From: an uncultured Eubacteriales bacterium | GTDB taxonomy: Bacteria; Bacillota; Clostridia; Oscillospirales; Oscillospiraceae | Direction of reading: 5' to 3' | Length of the DNA stretch: 5,847 bases | NCBI GenBank assembly: GCA_900554855.1 | Contig: USIZ01000095.1 | Span: forward strand, 1-5,847 | Shown here: piece after piece, positions 1 through 4,652 of the stretch | Layout: every line of letters starts with the position of its first letter | Position numbering within the stretch: position 1 is the first letter of the stretch | Notes under the pieces: model-generated | Seen by the model: only the letters and a program-made list of their open reading frames with translations | Database searches by the model: none | What the model was told of the DNA's origin: nothing | Program-made: the position numbers and the translations under genes

Positions 1-421
1 TGGGGCCCTTGGGGGCAGCCATGAACACATCGACATCGGCAGGAGGAACGATCTGCTTGTAGCGGATGTTGAAGCCGTGGGCGAAGGCCAGGGCATTGCC
101 GGCCTCCAGATTGGGGGCCACGGACTCGTGGTAGATGTCAGCGGCGCGCTCGTCGTTGACCAGCATCATGATAATGTCGGCCTTCTTGGCGGCCTCAGCG
201 ACGGTGTAGACATCGAAACCGTCCTTCTCAGCCTTGTCCCAGCTCTTGCCCTTGCGCAGGCCGATGATGACGTTGCAGCCGGAATCACGCAGGTTCTGAG
301 CATGGGCATGGCCCTGAGAACCGTAACCGATCACGGCGATGGTCTTGCCGTCCAGATAGCTCAGATCGCAGTCCTGAGCATAGTACATCTTAGCATTCAT
401 TTCATAGCAGCTCTTGTCCAT
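1..421 (-). CDS. ilvC: Ketol-acid reductoisomerase, N-terminal part (runs off the window)
   Basis: This is the first 140 codons of ketol-acid reductoisomerase. The enzyme rearranges and reduces acetolactate or acetohydroxybutyrate with NAD(P)H, the second step of valine and isoleucine synthesis (also feeding leucine), in the cytoplasm. The N-terminal Rossmann motif GYGSQGHAHAQ is at residues 32-42. It is followed by the short cofactor loop GLRKGKSWDKAE (about 54-65), where Arg56 and Ser60 suggest NADPH preference by analogy with the family. The conserved AHGFN (His115) and the PPADVDVF and APKGP segments are present. The start is the only in-frame ATG near a good ribosome binding site (AAAAGGAG, 431-438). 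The gene is third in the ilvB-ilvN-ilvC order, 130 bp after ilvN. The C-terminal knotted domain, with the acidic metal ligands, lies outside the window. Identification is secure. Confidence 0.97.
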   Translation of the reverse strand, partial: MDKSCYEMNAKMYYAQDCDLSYLDGKTIAVIGYGSQGHAHAQNLRDSGCNVIIGLRKGKSWDKAEKDGFDVYTVAEAAKKADIIMMLVNDERAADIYHESVAPNLEAGNALAFAHGFNIRYKQIVPPADVDVFMAAPKGP

Positions 422-430
422 GATGATGAT

Positions 431-438
431 CTCCTTTT
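431..438 (-). promoter_or_regulatory. Ribosome binding site of ilvC
   Basis: On the minus strand the sequence reads AAAAGGAG, 9 nt before the ATG at 421. It fixes the start of ilvC, because no other in-frame ATG lies near it. Confidence 0.85.
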
Positions 439-451
439 CATTTTGCAGACA

Positions 452-465
452 GCCCCGATCGGGGC
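452..465. repeat. Perfect 14-bp palindrome GCCCCGATCGGGGC in the ilvC leader
   Basis: GCCCC and GGGGC flank a GATC centre, 30 nt upstream of the ilvC start. In RNA it would form a short five-pair G+C hairpin. No U-run follows it on the minus strand, so it does not look like an intrinsic terminator. It could be a processing or stability hairpin in front of ilvC, or a protein-binding palindrome. The structure is seen directly; the role is unknown. Confidence 0.6.
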
Positions 466-496
466 GGCCGGTTGAACATATTTTATATTCCCTAAG

Positions 497-525
497 ATTC
501 TACTGCGTTTCCGTGTCGGAATCAA
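497..525 (-). promoter_or_regulatory. Candidate internal promoter for ilvC with a palindrome in its spacer
   Basis: On the minus strand TTGATT (520-525) is separated by exactly 17 bp from TAGAAT (497-502). These match the -35 and -10 consensus at 4/6 and 5/6 positions. The inverted repeat TTCCG-ACA-CGGAA (509-521) overlaps the end of the -35 box and fills much of the spacer. It is enclosed by an outer ACTGC/GCAGT pair (502-506 with 530-534). The layout would let ilvC be transcribed apart from ilvBN and would suit a repressor site. As RNA read from the main promoter the same bases form a hairpin. This is inferred from sequence only. Confidence 0.4.
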
Positions 526-551
526 GTAGGCAGTTGAGTGTTCGGGCGGAC

Positions 552-1106
552 TTAGTGCAGATTTTTTCCGTAGTCAAACTCGCCCTTTTCCTTGGTGTCC
601 TCGTCAATGGTGTAGCGGCCGCGCTCAAGGGCCACCATGCCGGTGCGGGCCAGCTCCAGAATGCCGAACTCCTGCAGCAGGTTCTGGATGGCCATGGCCT
701 TGGTCTCGTCGCCGATCAGGGCAATGGTCAGGCTGCCCTTGGCGACGTCGATGATGGAGGCGCGGAAGATGTTGGCGATCTGAATGATCTCATTGCGCAC
801 ATCGCGGGAGGCGGCAGCCACCTTGATGAGCACCAGCTCGCGCCGGATGGAGTGGCTGGGGGTCAGCTCCTTGACGGAATGGACGGGGAACAGCTTGCGC
901 AGCTGATTGCACAGCTGGAGTGCCTGGCCGTCGTCGGCCATCACCTCAATGGTAATGCGGGACACATCGGGTTCGTCCGTGGTGCCCACGGCCAAAGATT
1001 CAATGTTGTAGCCCTTCCGGGTGAAGAGGCGGGAGACCTGAGAGAGGACGCCGGCCTCGTTGTCGACCAGCACGGAGAGGGTGTGGCGGGTCACAGCTTC
1101 GTTCAT
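552..1106 (-). CDS. ilvN: Acetolactate synthase regulatory (small) subunit
   Basis: This 184-residue regulatory subunit of acetohydroxyacid synthase activates the IlvB catalytic subunit and mediates feedback inhibition by valine. An ACT domain spans about residues 7-80, with NEAGVLSQVSRLF followed by GYNIESL. Asn16, Gly19 and Asn34 align with Asn11, Gly14 and Asn29 of E. coli IlvH, which bind valine, so valine sensitivity is likely. The C-terminal domain (about 90-163) contains the typical IIDV and LARTGMVALERG segments. The protein is about 20 residues longer than E. coli IlvH because of a charged tail after residue 163. The ATG lies 12 bp after the ilvB stop and 7 nt after AAGGAGG, so the two subunits are probably translationally coupled. 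The symbol could equally be written ilvH. Confidence 0.96.
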   Translation of the reverse strand: MNEAVTRHTLSVLVDNEAGVLSQVSRLFTRKGYNIESLAVGTTDEPDVSRITIEVMADDGQALQLCNQLRKLFPVHSVKELTPSHSIRRELVLIKVAAASRDVRNEIIQIANIFRASIIDVAKGSLTIALIGDETKAMAIQNLLQEFGILELARTGMVALERGRYTIDEDTKEKGEFDYGKNLH

Positions 1107-1113
1107 GTTCAGA

Positions 1114-1120
1114 CCTCCTT
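1114..1120 (-). promoter_or_regulatory. Ribosome binding site of ilvN overlapping the ilvB stop codon
   Basis: AAGGAGG on the minus strand shares its first two bases with the TAA stop of ilvB (1119-1121) and stands 7 nt before the ilvN ATG. This favours reinitiation and balanced synthesis of the two subunits. Confidence 0.85.
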
Positions 1121-2831
1121 AATCCAGCAGGAACTTGGTGGCGGGATCGCCGCCGTTGACCATGGGGTGCACCTTGGCGTCCTTGTCGATCATGCAGTCG
1201 ATGACAGCGGCCTTGCCGGAGTCCAGCGCGGCCTGGAAGGCGGCCTCAAACTCGCTCTGATTGGTGACGCGGTAGCCGGCGATGCCGTAGGCTTCGGCCA
1301 GCTTGACGAAGTCAGGACCGCGATCCAGATCGGTCTGAGAGTAGCGCTGATGGTAGATCAGGTTCTGCCACTGGCGCACCATGCCCAGGGTGCGGTTATC
1401 AAAGATGCAGATGATGACGGGAAGGCCATAGTGCTCCACAGTGGACAGCTCGTGGCAGTTCATGCGGAAGCAGCCGTCGCCGGTGGTCAGCACAACGGGG
1501 TACTCCGGGCAGCCAATAGCGGCGCCCATGGCGGCACCCAGGCCGAAGCCCATGGTGCCCAGACCGCCGGAGGTCAGCAGCTGGCCGGGGCGGTTGAAGT
1601 GGTAATACTGAGCGGACCACATCTGATGCTGGCCCACGTCGGTGGCGATGACAGCCTGAGCGTCCGTCAGCTTGGTGATGGACTCCAGGATCTCATTGGG
1701 GGCCAGCTTCTCGGGATCGTGGGGGAGGACGGGCTCCTTCAGGCCGAGAATGTAGTCACACCACTCGGGGTACTCGTGCTTGGGCAGCTTCTTGTTCAGC
1801 AGCTCCAGCACCCGGCAGGCGTCGCCGATGATGTGGTGATCGGTCTGGACGTTCTTGTCGATCTCGGAGCGGTCGATGTCAATCTGCACGATCTTGGCCT
1901 GCTTGGCAAAGGTCTTGGGGCTGGTGGCCACACGGTCAGAGAAGCGGCAGCCAATGGCAATCAGCAGGTCACACTTGGAGGATGCGATATTGGAGGAGTG
2001 GTTGCCGTGCATACCGATCATGCCGGTGAACTGGGGGTCGTTGCCCGGGCAGGCGCCGCCGCCCATGATGGTGGAGGCCACGGGGCAGTTCAGCGTCTTG
2101 TAGAACTTGCGGAACTCCTCCACAGCGCCCTTGGAGCGAATGACGCCGCCGCCCACCAAGATGAGGGGACGCTCTGCCTGCTCGATCATGTCCAGCAGCT
2201 TGTCCAGATCGGCCAGATCGGGATCGGGGGTCTTGAGCTCATGCTCGGTGCGGCGCAGCAGGCTGGCGATGCGGCCGGCCTTGTAATGCTCACTCAGCGG
2301 CAGGGGCTCGTAGTCGGTATAAGTGGCGGTGACATTCTTAAGAATGTCGATGGGTACCGGGCCGGGACGGCCGGAACGGGCAATGGCAAAGGCCTCGCGT
2401 ACCACGTCGGCCAGCTTGTCTGCGTCCTTGACCAGGAAATTGCACTTGGTAATGGGCATGGTGATGCCGGTGATATCAACCTCCTGGAAGGAGTCCTTGC
2501 CGATCAGATTCTCTGCCACGTTGCAGGTGATGAACACAACGGGGGAGGAGTCCAGATAGGCGGTGGCGATGCCGGTGACCAGGTTGGTGGCGCCGGGGCC
2601 GGATGTGGCGAAACAGACGCCCACCTTGCCGGTGGCGCGGGCATAGCCGTCCGCAGCGTGAGAAGCGCCCTGCTCGTGGGAGGTGAGGATGTGCTTGATC
2701 TTCTTGCCGTAGCCGTGCAGCTCAAACTCATCGTAGATGTTCAAGATGGTACCGCCCGGATAGCCGAAGACGGTATCAACGCCCTGCTCCAGCAGGCATT
2801 CCATCAGAACCTGGGATGCTGTCATTCTCAT
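1119..2831 (-). CDS. ilvB: Acetolactate synthase catalytic (large) subunit
   Basis: This is the 570-residue ThDP-dependent acetohydroxyacid synthase. It condenses two pyruvates to acetolactate, or pyruvate with 2-oxobutyrate, the first common step of branched-chain amino acid synthesis. The ThDP-activating glutamate is Glu53 in SHEQGASHAADGYAR. The conserved segment SGPGATNLVTGIATAY is at about 77-92 and FQEVDITGITMPITK at 115-129. A central domain with IGCRFSDR is at 293-300. The C-terminal ThDP motif begins GDG (451-453) and ends with Asn479 in FDNRTLGMVRQWQ, the metal-binding pair of the family. Length is normal and no key residue is missing. The start is chosen because AAAGGAGG stands 10 nt upstream; a second ATG two codons later is less well placed. 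The gene is the first of the operon, behind a T-box leader. Confidence 0.97.
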   Translation of the reverse strand: MRMTASQVLMECLLEQGVDTVFGYPGGTILNIYDEFELHGYGKKIKHILTSHEQGASHAADGYARATGKVGVCFATSGPGATNLVTGIATAYLDSSPVVFITCNVAENLIGKDSFQEVDITGITMPITKCNFLVKDADKLADVVREAFAIARSGRPGPVPIDILKNVTATYTDYEPLPLSEHYKAGRIASLLRRTEHELKTPDPDLADLDKLLDMIEQAERPLILVGGGVIRSKGAVEEFRKFYKTLNCPVASTIMGGGACPGNDPQFTGMIGMHGNHSSNIASSKCDLLIAIGCRFSDRVATSPKTFAKQAKIVQIDIDRSEIDKNVQTDHHIIGDACRVLELLNKKLPKHEYPEWCDYILGLKEPVLPHDPEKLAPNEILESITKLTDAQAVIATDVGQHQMWSAQYYHFNRPGQLLTSGGLGTMGFGLGAAMGAAIGCPEYPVVLTTGDGCFRMNCHELSTVEHYGLPVIICIFDNRTLGMVRQWQNLIYHQRYSQTDLDRGPDFVKLAEAYGIAGYRVTNQSEFEAAFQAALDSGKAAVIDCMIDKDAKVHPMVNGGDPATKFLLD

Positions 2832-2840
2832 GGGATGATT

Positions 2841-2849
2841 TCCTCCTTT
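2841..2849 (-). promoter_or_regulatory. Ribosome binding site of ilvB
   Basis: The minus strand reads AAAGGAGGA just after the leader terminator, ending 9 nt before the ATG at 2831. It lies outside the terminator hairpin, so control appears to be by transcription termination rather than by hiding the ribosome site. Confidence 0.8.
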
Positions 2850-2877
2850 GGAAATGTGTTATTAGACGGCAGCAGAT

Positions 2878-2911
2878 AAAAAAATGCTCCGTCCAGTCAA
2901 TAGGACGAAGC
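2878..2911 (-). terminator. Regulated intrinsic terminator of the T-box leader
   Basis: On the minus strand GCTTCGTCC (2903-2911) and GGACGGAGC (2886-2894) form a nine-pair stem with one G-U pair and an 8-nt loop. One base later comes a run of seven T (2878-2884). Its 5' arm is shared with the antiterminator (CUUCGUCCUA, 2901-2910), giving the expected switch: charged tRNA leads to termination, uncharged tRNA to readthrough. Confidence 0.95.
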
Positions 2912-3148
2912 AAGTAAAACTCCGTGGTACCACCTAAATTCGTACATATACATAATATGTACGCACTCGTGGCCCCGATAACGTGGGGCTGATCCGTTTC
3001 CCCCTAATGGGCCTTCGTATCAGCGGTTCAAGGGAACTGCTCCCGGGTGACGTTCGGACGTGCACACTGATAGGCGCTCACAGCGAACCGCGCCCTCTCT
3101 GGATCAGGATATGCACTCCTACTCTTCCGATCATCGCTTTTGGTTGTA
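2878..3148 (-). promoter_or_regulatory. T-box riboswitch (tRNA-sensing leader) of the ilvBNC operon, probably valine-specific
   Basis: The untranslated leader binds uncharged tRNA and then lets transcription enter ilvB. Stem I is readable. The 5' loop-E strand AGTA (3120-3123) faces GAA (3053-3055). Above it GGAGTGCA (3112-3119) pairs with TGCAC-G-TCC (3056-3064). The distal part shows the family AGAGAG followed by the hairpin GGCGC/GCGCC. The specifier fits GUC (3049-3051), a valine codon in the usual GAA-N-codon-ACC setting. A hairpin CGTACATA/TATGTACG (2941-2963) is the probable Stem III. The T-box core AGGTGGTACCACGGAG (2920-2935) contains the UGGU that pairs with an ACCA tRNA end, matching discriminator A as in valine tRNA. 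The antiterminator pairs UAGG/CCUA and ACGGAG/CUUCGU around the UGGUACC bulge and excludes the terminator. Confidence 0.95.
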
Positions 3149-3154
3149 TGTGTT

Positions 3155-3183
3155 ATCATAGCGGGATTGTTGAATTTTGTCAA
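3155..3183 (-). promoter_or_regulatory. Promoter of the ilvBNC operon
   Basis: On the minus strand TTGACA (3178-3183), a 17-bp spacer and TATGAT (3155-3160) give an almost perfect housekeeping promoter. Transcription should begin near 3148, shortly before Stem I of the T-box. A/T-rich DNA lies upstream. No repressor site is evident, fitting control by the leader. Confidence 0.9.
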
Positions 3184-3260
3184 TATAATTCCCACAAAAA
3201 ATTTTAAGCTTTAAAGTGATACTTTTCGGCATATTGCAGAAAAAATTTTTAAATGCGCAC

Positions 3261-3289
3261 TTGACAAATGAGAATGATTCCTATATAAT
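3261..3289 (+). promoter_or_regulatory. Promoter of the rubrerythrin gene
   Basis: TTGACA (3261-3266), a 17-bp spacer and TATAAT (3284-3289) match the housekeeping consensus exactly. It is divergent from the ilv promoter, with 77 bp between the two -35 boxes. A/T-rich tracts just upstream may act as an UP element. Such a strong promoter suggests a gene held down by a repressor. Confidence 0.92.
3269..3283. promoter_or_regulatory. Fur/PerR-like operator inside the rubrerythrin promoter
   Basis: TGAGAATGATTCCTA matches the Fur 7-1-7 consensus TGATAATnATTATCA at 10 of 14 positions and the PerR form TTATAATnATTATAA at 9. The left half and the GAATGATTC core are well kept; the right half is weak. 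It fills the spacer between -35 and -10, so a bound repressor would block RNA polymerase. PerR is the likeliest binder because PerR represses rubrerythrins in clostridia. The binder itself is inference. Confidence 0.55.
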
Positions 3290-3297
3290 CACATTAA

Positions 3298-3314
3298 CAA
3301 GAGCAATTCTTGCT
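3298..3314. repeat. Overlapping small inverted repeats in the rubrerythrin 5' leader
   Basis: CAAGA-GCAAT-TCTTG (3298-3312) and AGCAA-TTC-TTGCT (3302-3314) overlap just downstream of the expected transcription start. They could form a 5' end hairpin in the mRNA or be a second operator. The role is not known. Confidence 0.4.
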
Positions 3315-3342
3315 AATGCAAATCAATCCTACATCATATTAT

Positions 3343-3347
3343 GGAGG
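3343..3347 (+). promoter_or_regulatory. Ribosome binding site deciding the rubrerythrin start
   Basis: GGAGG stands 8 nt before the ATG at 3356. An in-frame ATG at 3341 overlaps the left side of this site and cannot use it, so the protein starts MKKYVCPVCG. Confidence 0.88.
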
Positions 3348-3355
3348 TAACAGTT

Positions 3356-3889
3356 ATGAAGAAGTATGTATGTCCCGTCTGCGGTTATGTCAGTGATGAG
3401 CCCATTGAGAAGTGCCCCATCTGCGGCGCTGAAATGAAGGAGCAGACCGAGGAGAACAAGGTCTGGGCCGCTGAGCACGTTGTGGGCGTTGCCAAGGATG
3501 TGCCCGAGGATGTGATCGCCGGTCTGCGCGAGAACTTCACCGGTGAGTGCTCTGAGGTGGGTATGTATCTGGCCATGGCCCGCGTGGCCCACCGCGAGGG
3601 CTATCCCGAGGTCGGTCTGTATTATGAGAAGGCTGCATGGGAAGAGGCCGAGCACGCAGCCAAGTTTGCCGAACTGCTGGGCGAGGTGCTGAGCGACTCC
3701 ACGAAGGCCAATCTGGAGGCCCGCGTGGCCGCCGAGTTCGGCGCCACTCAGGGCAAGGTCGATCTGGCCAAGCGCGCCAAGGAACTGAACCTGGATGCCA
3801 TCCACGATACCGTCCATGAAATGGCTCGTGACGAGGCCCGCCATGGCCGCGCCTTCCAGGGTCTGCTGGAGCGCTATTTCGGCAAGTGA
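3356..3889 (+). CDS. Reverse rubrerythrin (rubredoxin domain first, then ferritin-like diiron domain)
   Basis: This 177-residue cytoplasmic protein probably reduces hydrogen peroxide, and possibly oxygen, to water, taking electrons from NAD(P)H through rubredoxin-type partners. Residues 1-25 form a short rubredoxin-like Fe site with CPVC (Cys6, Cys9) and CPIC (Cys20, Cys23). Residues about 45-175 form the ferritin-like diiron domain. It has Glu64 in FTGECSEV, the E-x-x-H pair Glu97/His100 in WEEAEHAAKF, Glu127, and Glu160/His163 in DEARHGRAF. Classical rubrerythrins carry rubredoxin at the C-terminus; this order matches the reverse type known from Clostridium acetobutylicum, which is PerR-regulated. 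The gene stands alone, with its own promoter, operator-like site and terminator. The exact iron ligands are assigned by motif, not by alignment. The family is secure; the physiological substrate is inference. Confidence 0.93.
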   Translation: MKKYVCPVCGYVSDEPIEKCPICGAEMKEQTEENKVWAAEHVVGVAKDVPEDVIAGLRENFTGECSEVGMYLAMARVAHREGYPEVGLYYEKAAWEEAEHAAKFAELLGEVLSDSTKANLEARVAAEFGATQGKVDLAKRAKELNLDAIHDTVHEMARDEARHGRAFQGLLERYFGK

Positions 3890-3942
3890 TCGAGTCTGTA
3901 TATTGACGCACAGATACACCTCGATCATGGCGTAGAAGCCAT
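3887..3942 (+). repeat. Hairpin pair at the rubrerythrin 3' end
   Basis: TGATCGAG (3887-3894) pairs perfectly with CTCGATCA (3920-3927), continued inside by TGTAT (3897-3901) with ATACA (3914-3918). The stem begins in the stop codon. A second hairpin, ATGGC-GTAGAA-GCCAT (3927-3942), follows directly. Neither has a T-run. They may protect the mRNA 3' end ahead of the main terminator, or be a processed 3' RNA. The structure is seen; the function is unknown. Confidence 0.5.
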
Positions 3943-3982
3943 ATCAATCGCGGAAATCAGCACAAAATTGATGCAAACACAG

Positions 3983-4018
3983 AAATGCGGTTCACAGTTT
4001 AGCGTGAACCGCATTTTT
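3983..4018 (+). terminator. Intrinsic terminator after the rubrerythrin gene
   Basis: AAATGCGGTTCAC (3983-3995) and GTGAACCGCATTT (4004-4016) form a perfect 13-pair stem with an 8-nt loop, running into a five-T tract (4014-4018). It points in the plus direction and closes the rubrerythrin unit about 95 bp after the stop. Confidence 0.93.
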
Positions 4019-4040
4019 GCGTCTATATGCTGGCTTGATG

Positions 4041-4173
4041 AAATCCGTGGGCACTTTGTGGGCACTTTGGCCTGTTACCCCCCATTTTTCGAAAAGTGCC
4101 CACGAAAACGCCGGAAACCCTAGACGCCATGCGGGTTTGAAGGCTCTTTACCTCACTAAAATCCGTGGGCACT
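4041..4173. repeat. Cluster of GTGGGCAC repeats upstream of the integrase remnant
   Basis: AAATCCGTGGGCACT occurs twice exactly (4041-4055 and 4159-4173). GTGGGCACTTT occurs as a tandem pair (4047-4057 and 4058-4068), and its exact inverse AAAGTGCCCAC is at 4093-4103. So GTGGGCAC is present four times, three direct and one inverted, in about 130 bp. Together with the neighbouring recombinase fragment, the likely meaning is arm-type binding sites or an attachment region of an integrative element. A regulatory role on the integrase promoter is also possible, since the last copy ends 4 bp before its -35 box. Apart from these repeats, the stretch 4021-4177 shows no gene. Confidence 0.75.
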
Positions 4174-4177
4174 GTTT

Positions 4178-4206
4178 TTGATGCTATTTTTTCTGACTGC
4201 TATACT
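4178..4206 (+). promoter_or_regulatory. Promoter of the integrase remnant
   Basis: TTGATG (4178-4183), a 17-bp spacer and TATACT (4201-4206), preceded by an extended -10 TGC, form a plausible promoter. It starts 4 bp after the last GTGGGCAC repeat. A ribosome binding site GGGAGG (4228-4233) stands 8 nt before the ATG. Confidence 0.6.
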
Positions 4207-4241
4207 CTCAATAGAAAATTAAGCTATGGGAGGATGTCAGC

Positions 4242-4481
4242 ATGAAGGGCAGTGTACGAAAGCGAAAGAACAATGCATGGTCATACCGCATTGATTTAGG
4301 CTATGTAGGTGGCAAGCGCAAGCAGATCGAAAAAGGTGGCTTTAAAACCGAGCGAGCAGCCACAAAAGCCATGCAGGATGTACTCTATCATCTGAATAAC
4401 ACTGGTGACTATGTAGAAAACAAAAAAATCACATTACATTTGTTATTGTTCCCATTATATCGTATCAGCGCGGCGAATTGA
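4242..4481 (+). pseudogene. Truncated tyrosine recombinase (integrase), N-terminal arm-binding domain only
   Basis: The 79-codon frame begins MKGSVRKRKNNAWSYRID and continues with a Lys/Arg-rich strand and GGFKTERAATKAMQDVLYHL. This is the N-terminal arm-type DNA-binding domain of phage or conjugative-element tyrosine integrases, ending at about KKIT (residues 61-64). After residue 64 the family resemblance stops and a short unrelated tail reaches a stop. The core-binding and catalytic domains, with the Arg-His-Arg-Tyr active site, are absent; complete members have roughly 350-400 residues. It therefore cannot recombine DNA. Promoter, ribosome binding site and start are intact, so a small DNA-binding peptide could still be made. 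A run of seven A (4422-4428) near the break invites frameshift. Base use is visibly more A+T-rich than in the flanking genes, suggesting horizontal origin. Confidence 0.8.
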
Positions 4482-4545
4482 AGCAGCAATTCATAGAATC
4501 GTGTTTTCAGAAGAGATCAAAAACTTACTAATAGATGACTATTGA
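4417..4545 (+). pseudogene. Possible gene debris in a second frame after the integrase fragment
   Basis: Shifting frame at the A-run (4422-4428) leaves an open stretch to a TGA at 4543-4545. It ends in a well-composed helical segment containing ARRIEAAIHRIVFSEE and the tail NLLIDDY. It has no usable start of its own: an ATG at 4411 in this frame is followed at once by a stop. It may be the end of another gene joined to the integrase by deletion. I recognise no family. The rest of 4482-4652 shows only a small inverted repeat AATAG/CTATT (4530-4543) and no terminator I can support for the kinase gene that ends at 4653. Confidence 0.25.
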
Positions 4546-4652
4546 AACCAGATGAAGATCGTTCTGCACGCTGCAACAGAGATATATCCTGCTATCTGTG
4601 GAATCTTCCGTCCCGGGTGTATCCGTTATGTGAGCTATGCTTTTTTTGCGGT

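Noticed and set aside
77..475. Plus-strand open frame of 132 codons
   Set aside because: It is antisense to ilvC, which has clear motifs; no independent support.
414..2879. Very long open frame (821 codons) on the plus strand across ilvN and ilvB
   Set aside because: It lies antisense to two unmistakable genes. Its protein is rich in Gly, Val, Leu, Asp and His with no domain, as expected from the mirror of G+C-rich codons. It has no ribosome binding site.
2983..3207. Plus-strand frame of 74 codons in the ilv-rubrerythrin gap
   Set aside because: It runs over the T-box leader and the ilv promoter; it has no ribosome site and no protein-like features.
3209..3225. CTTTAAAG and AAAGT-GAT-ACTTT palindromes between the divergent promoters
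   Set aside because: They are short and A/T-rich, so expected by chance in such a region; no known operator match.
3341..3355. Upstream ATG of the rubrerythrin frame as start
   Set aside because: It overlaps the ribosome binding site GGAGG. The ATG at 3356 has correct spacing and puts the rubredoxin motif at the N-terminus.
3329..3947. Two long minus-strand frames opposite the rubrerythrin gene
   Set aside because: They are mirrors of the rubrerythrin codons. The true gene has Cys pairs, E-x-x-H motifs, promoter and ribosome site.
4023..4130. Minus-strand 35-codon frame running through the GTGGGCAC repeats
   Set aside because: No ribosome binding site and no recognisable domain. It could be the end of an old integrase gene, but nothing in the sequence proves it.
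4041..4173. GTGGGCAC repeats considered as a CRISPR array
   Set aside because: The copies are too short and irregularly spaced, and one is inverted; there are no equal spacers and no cas genes.
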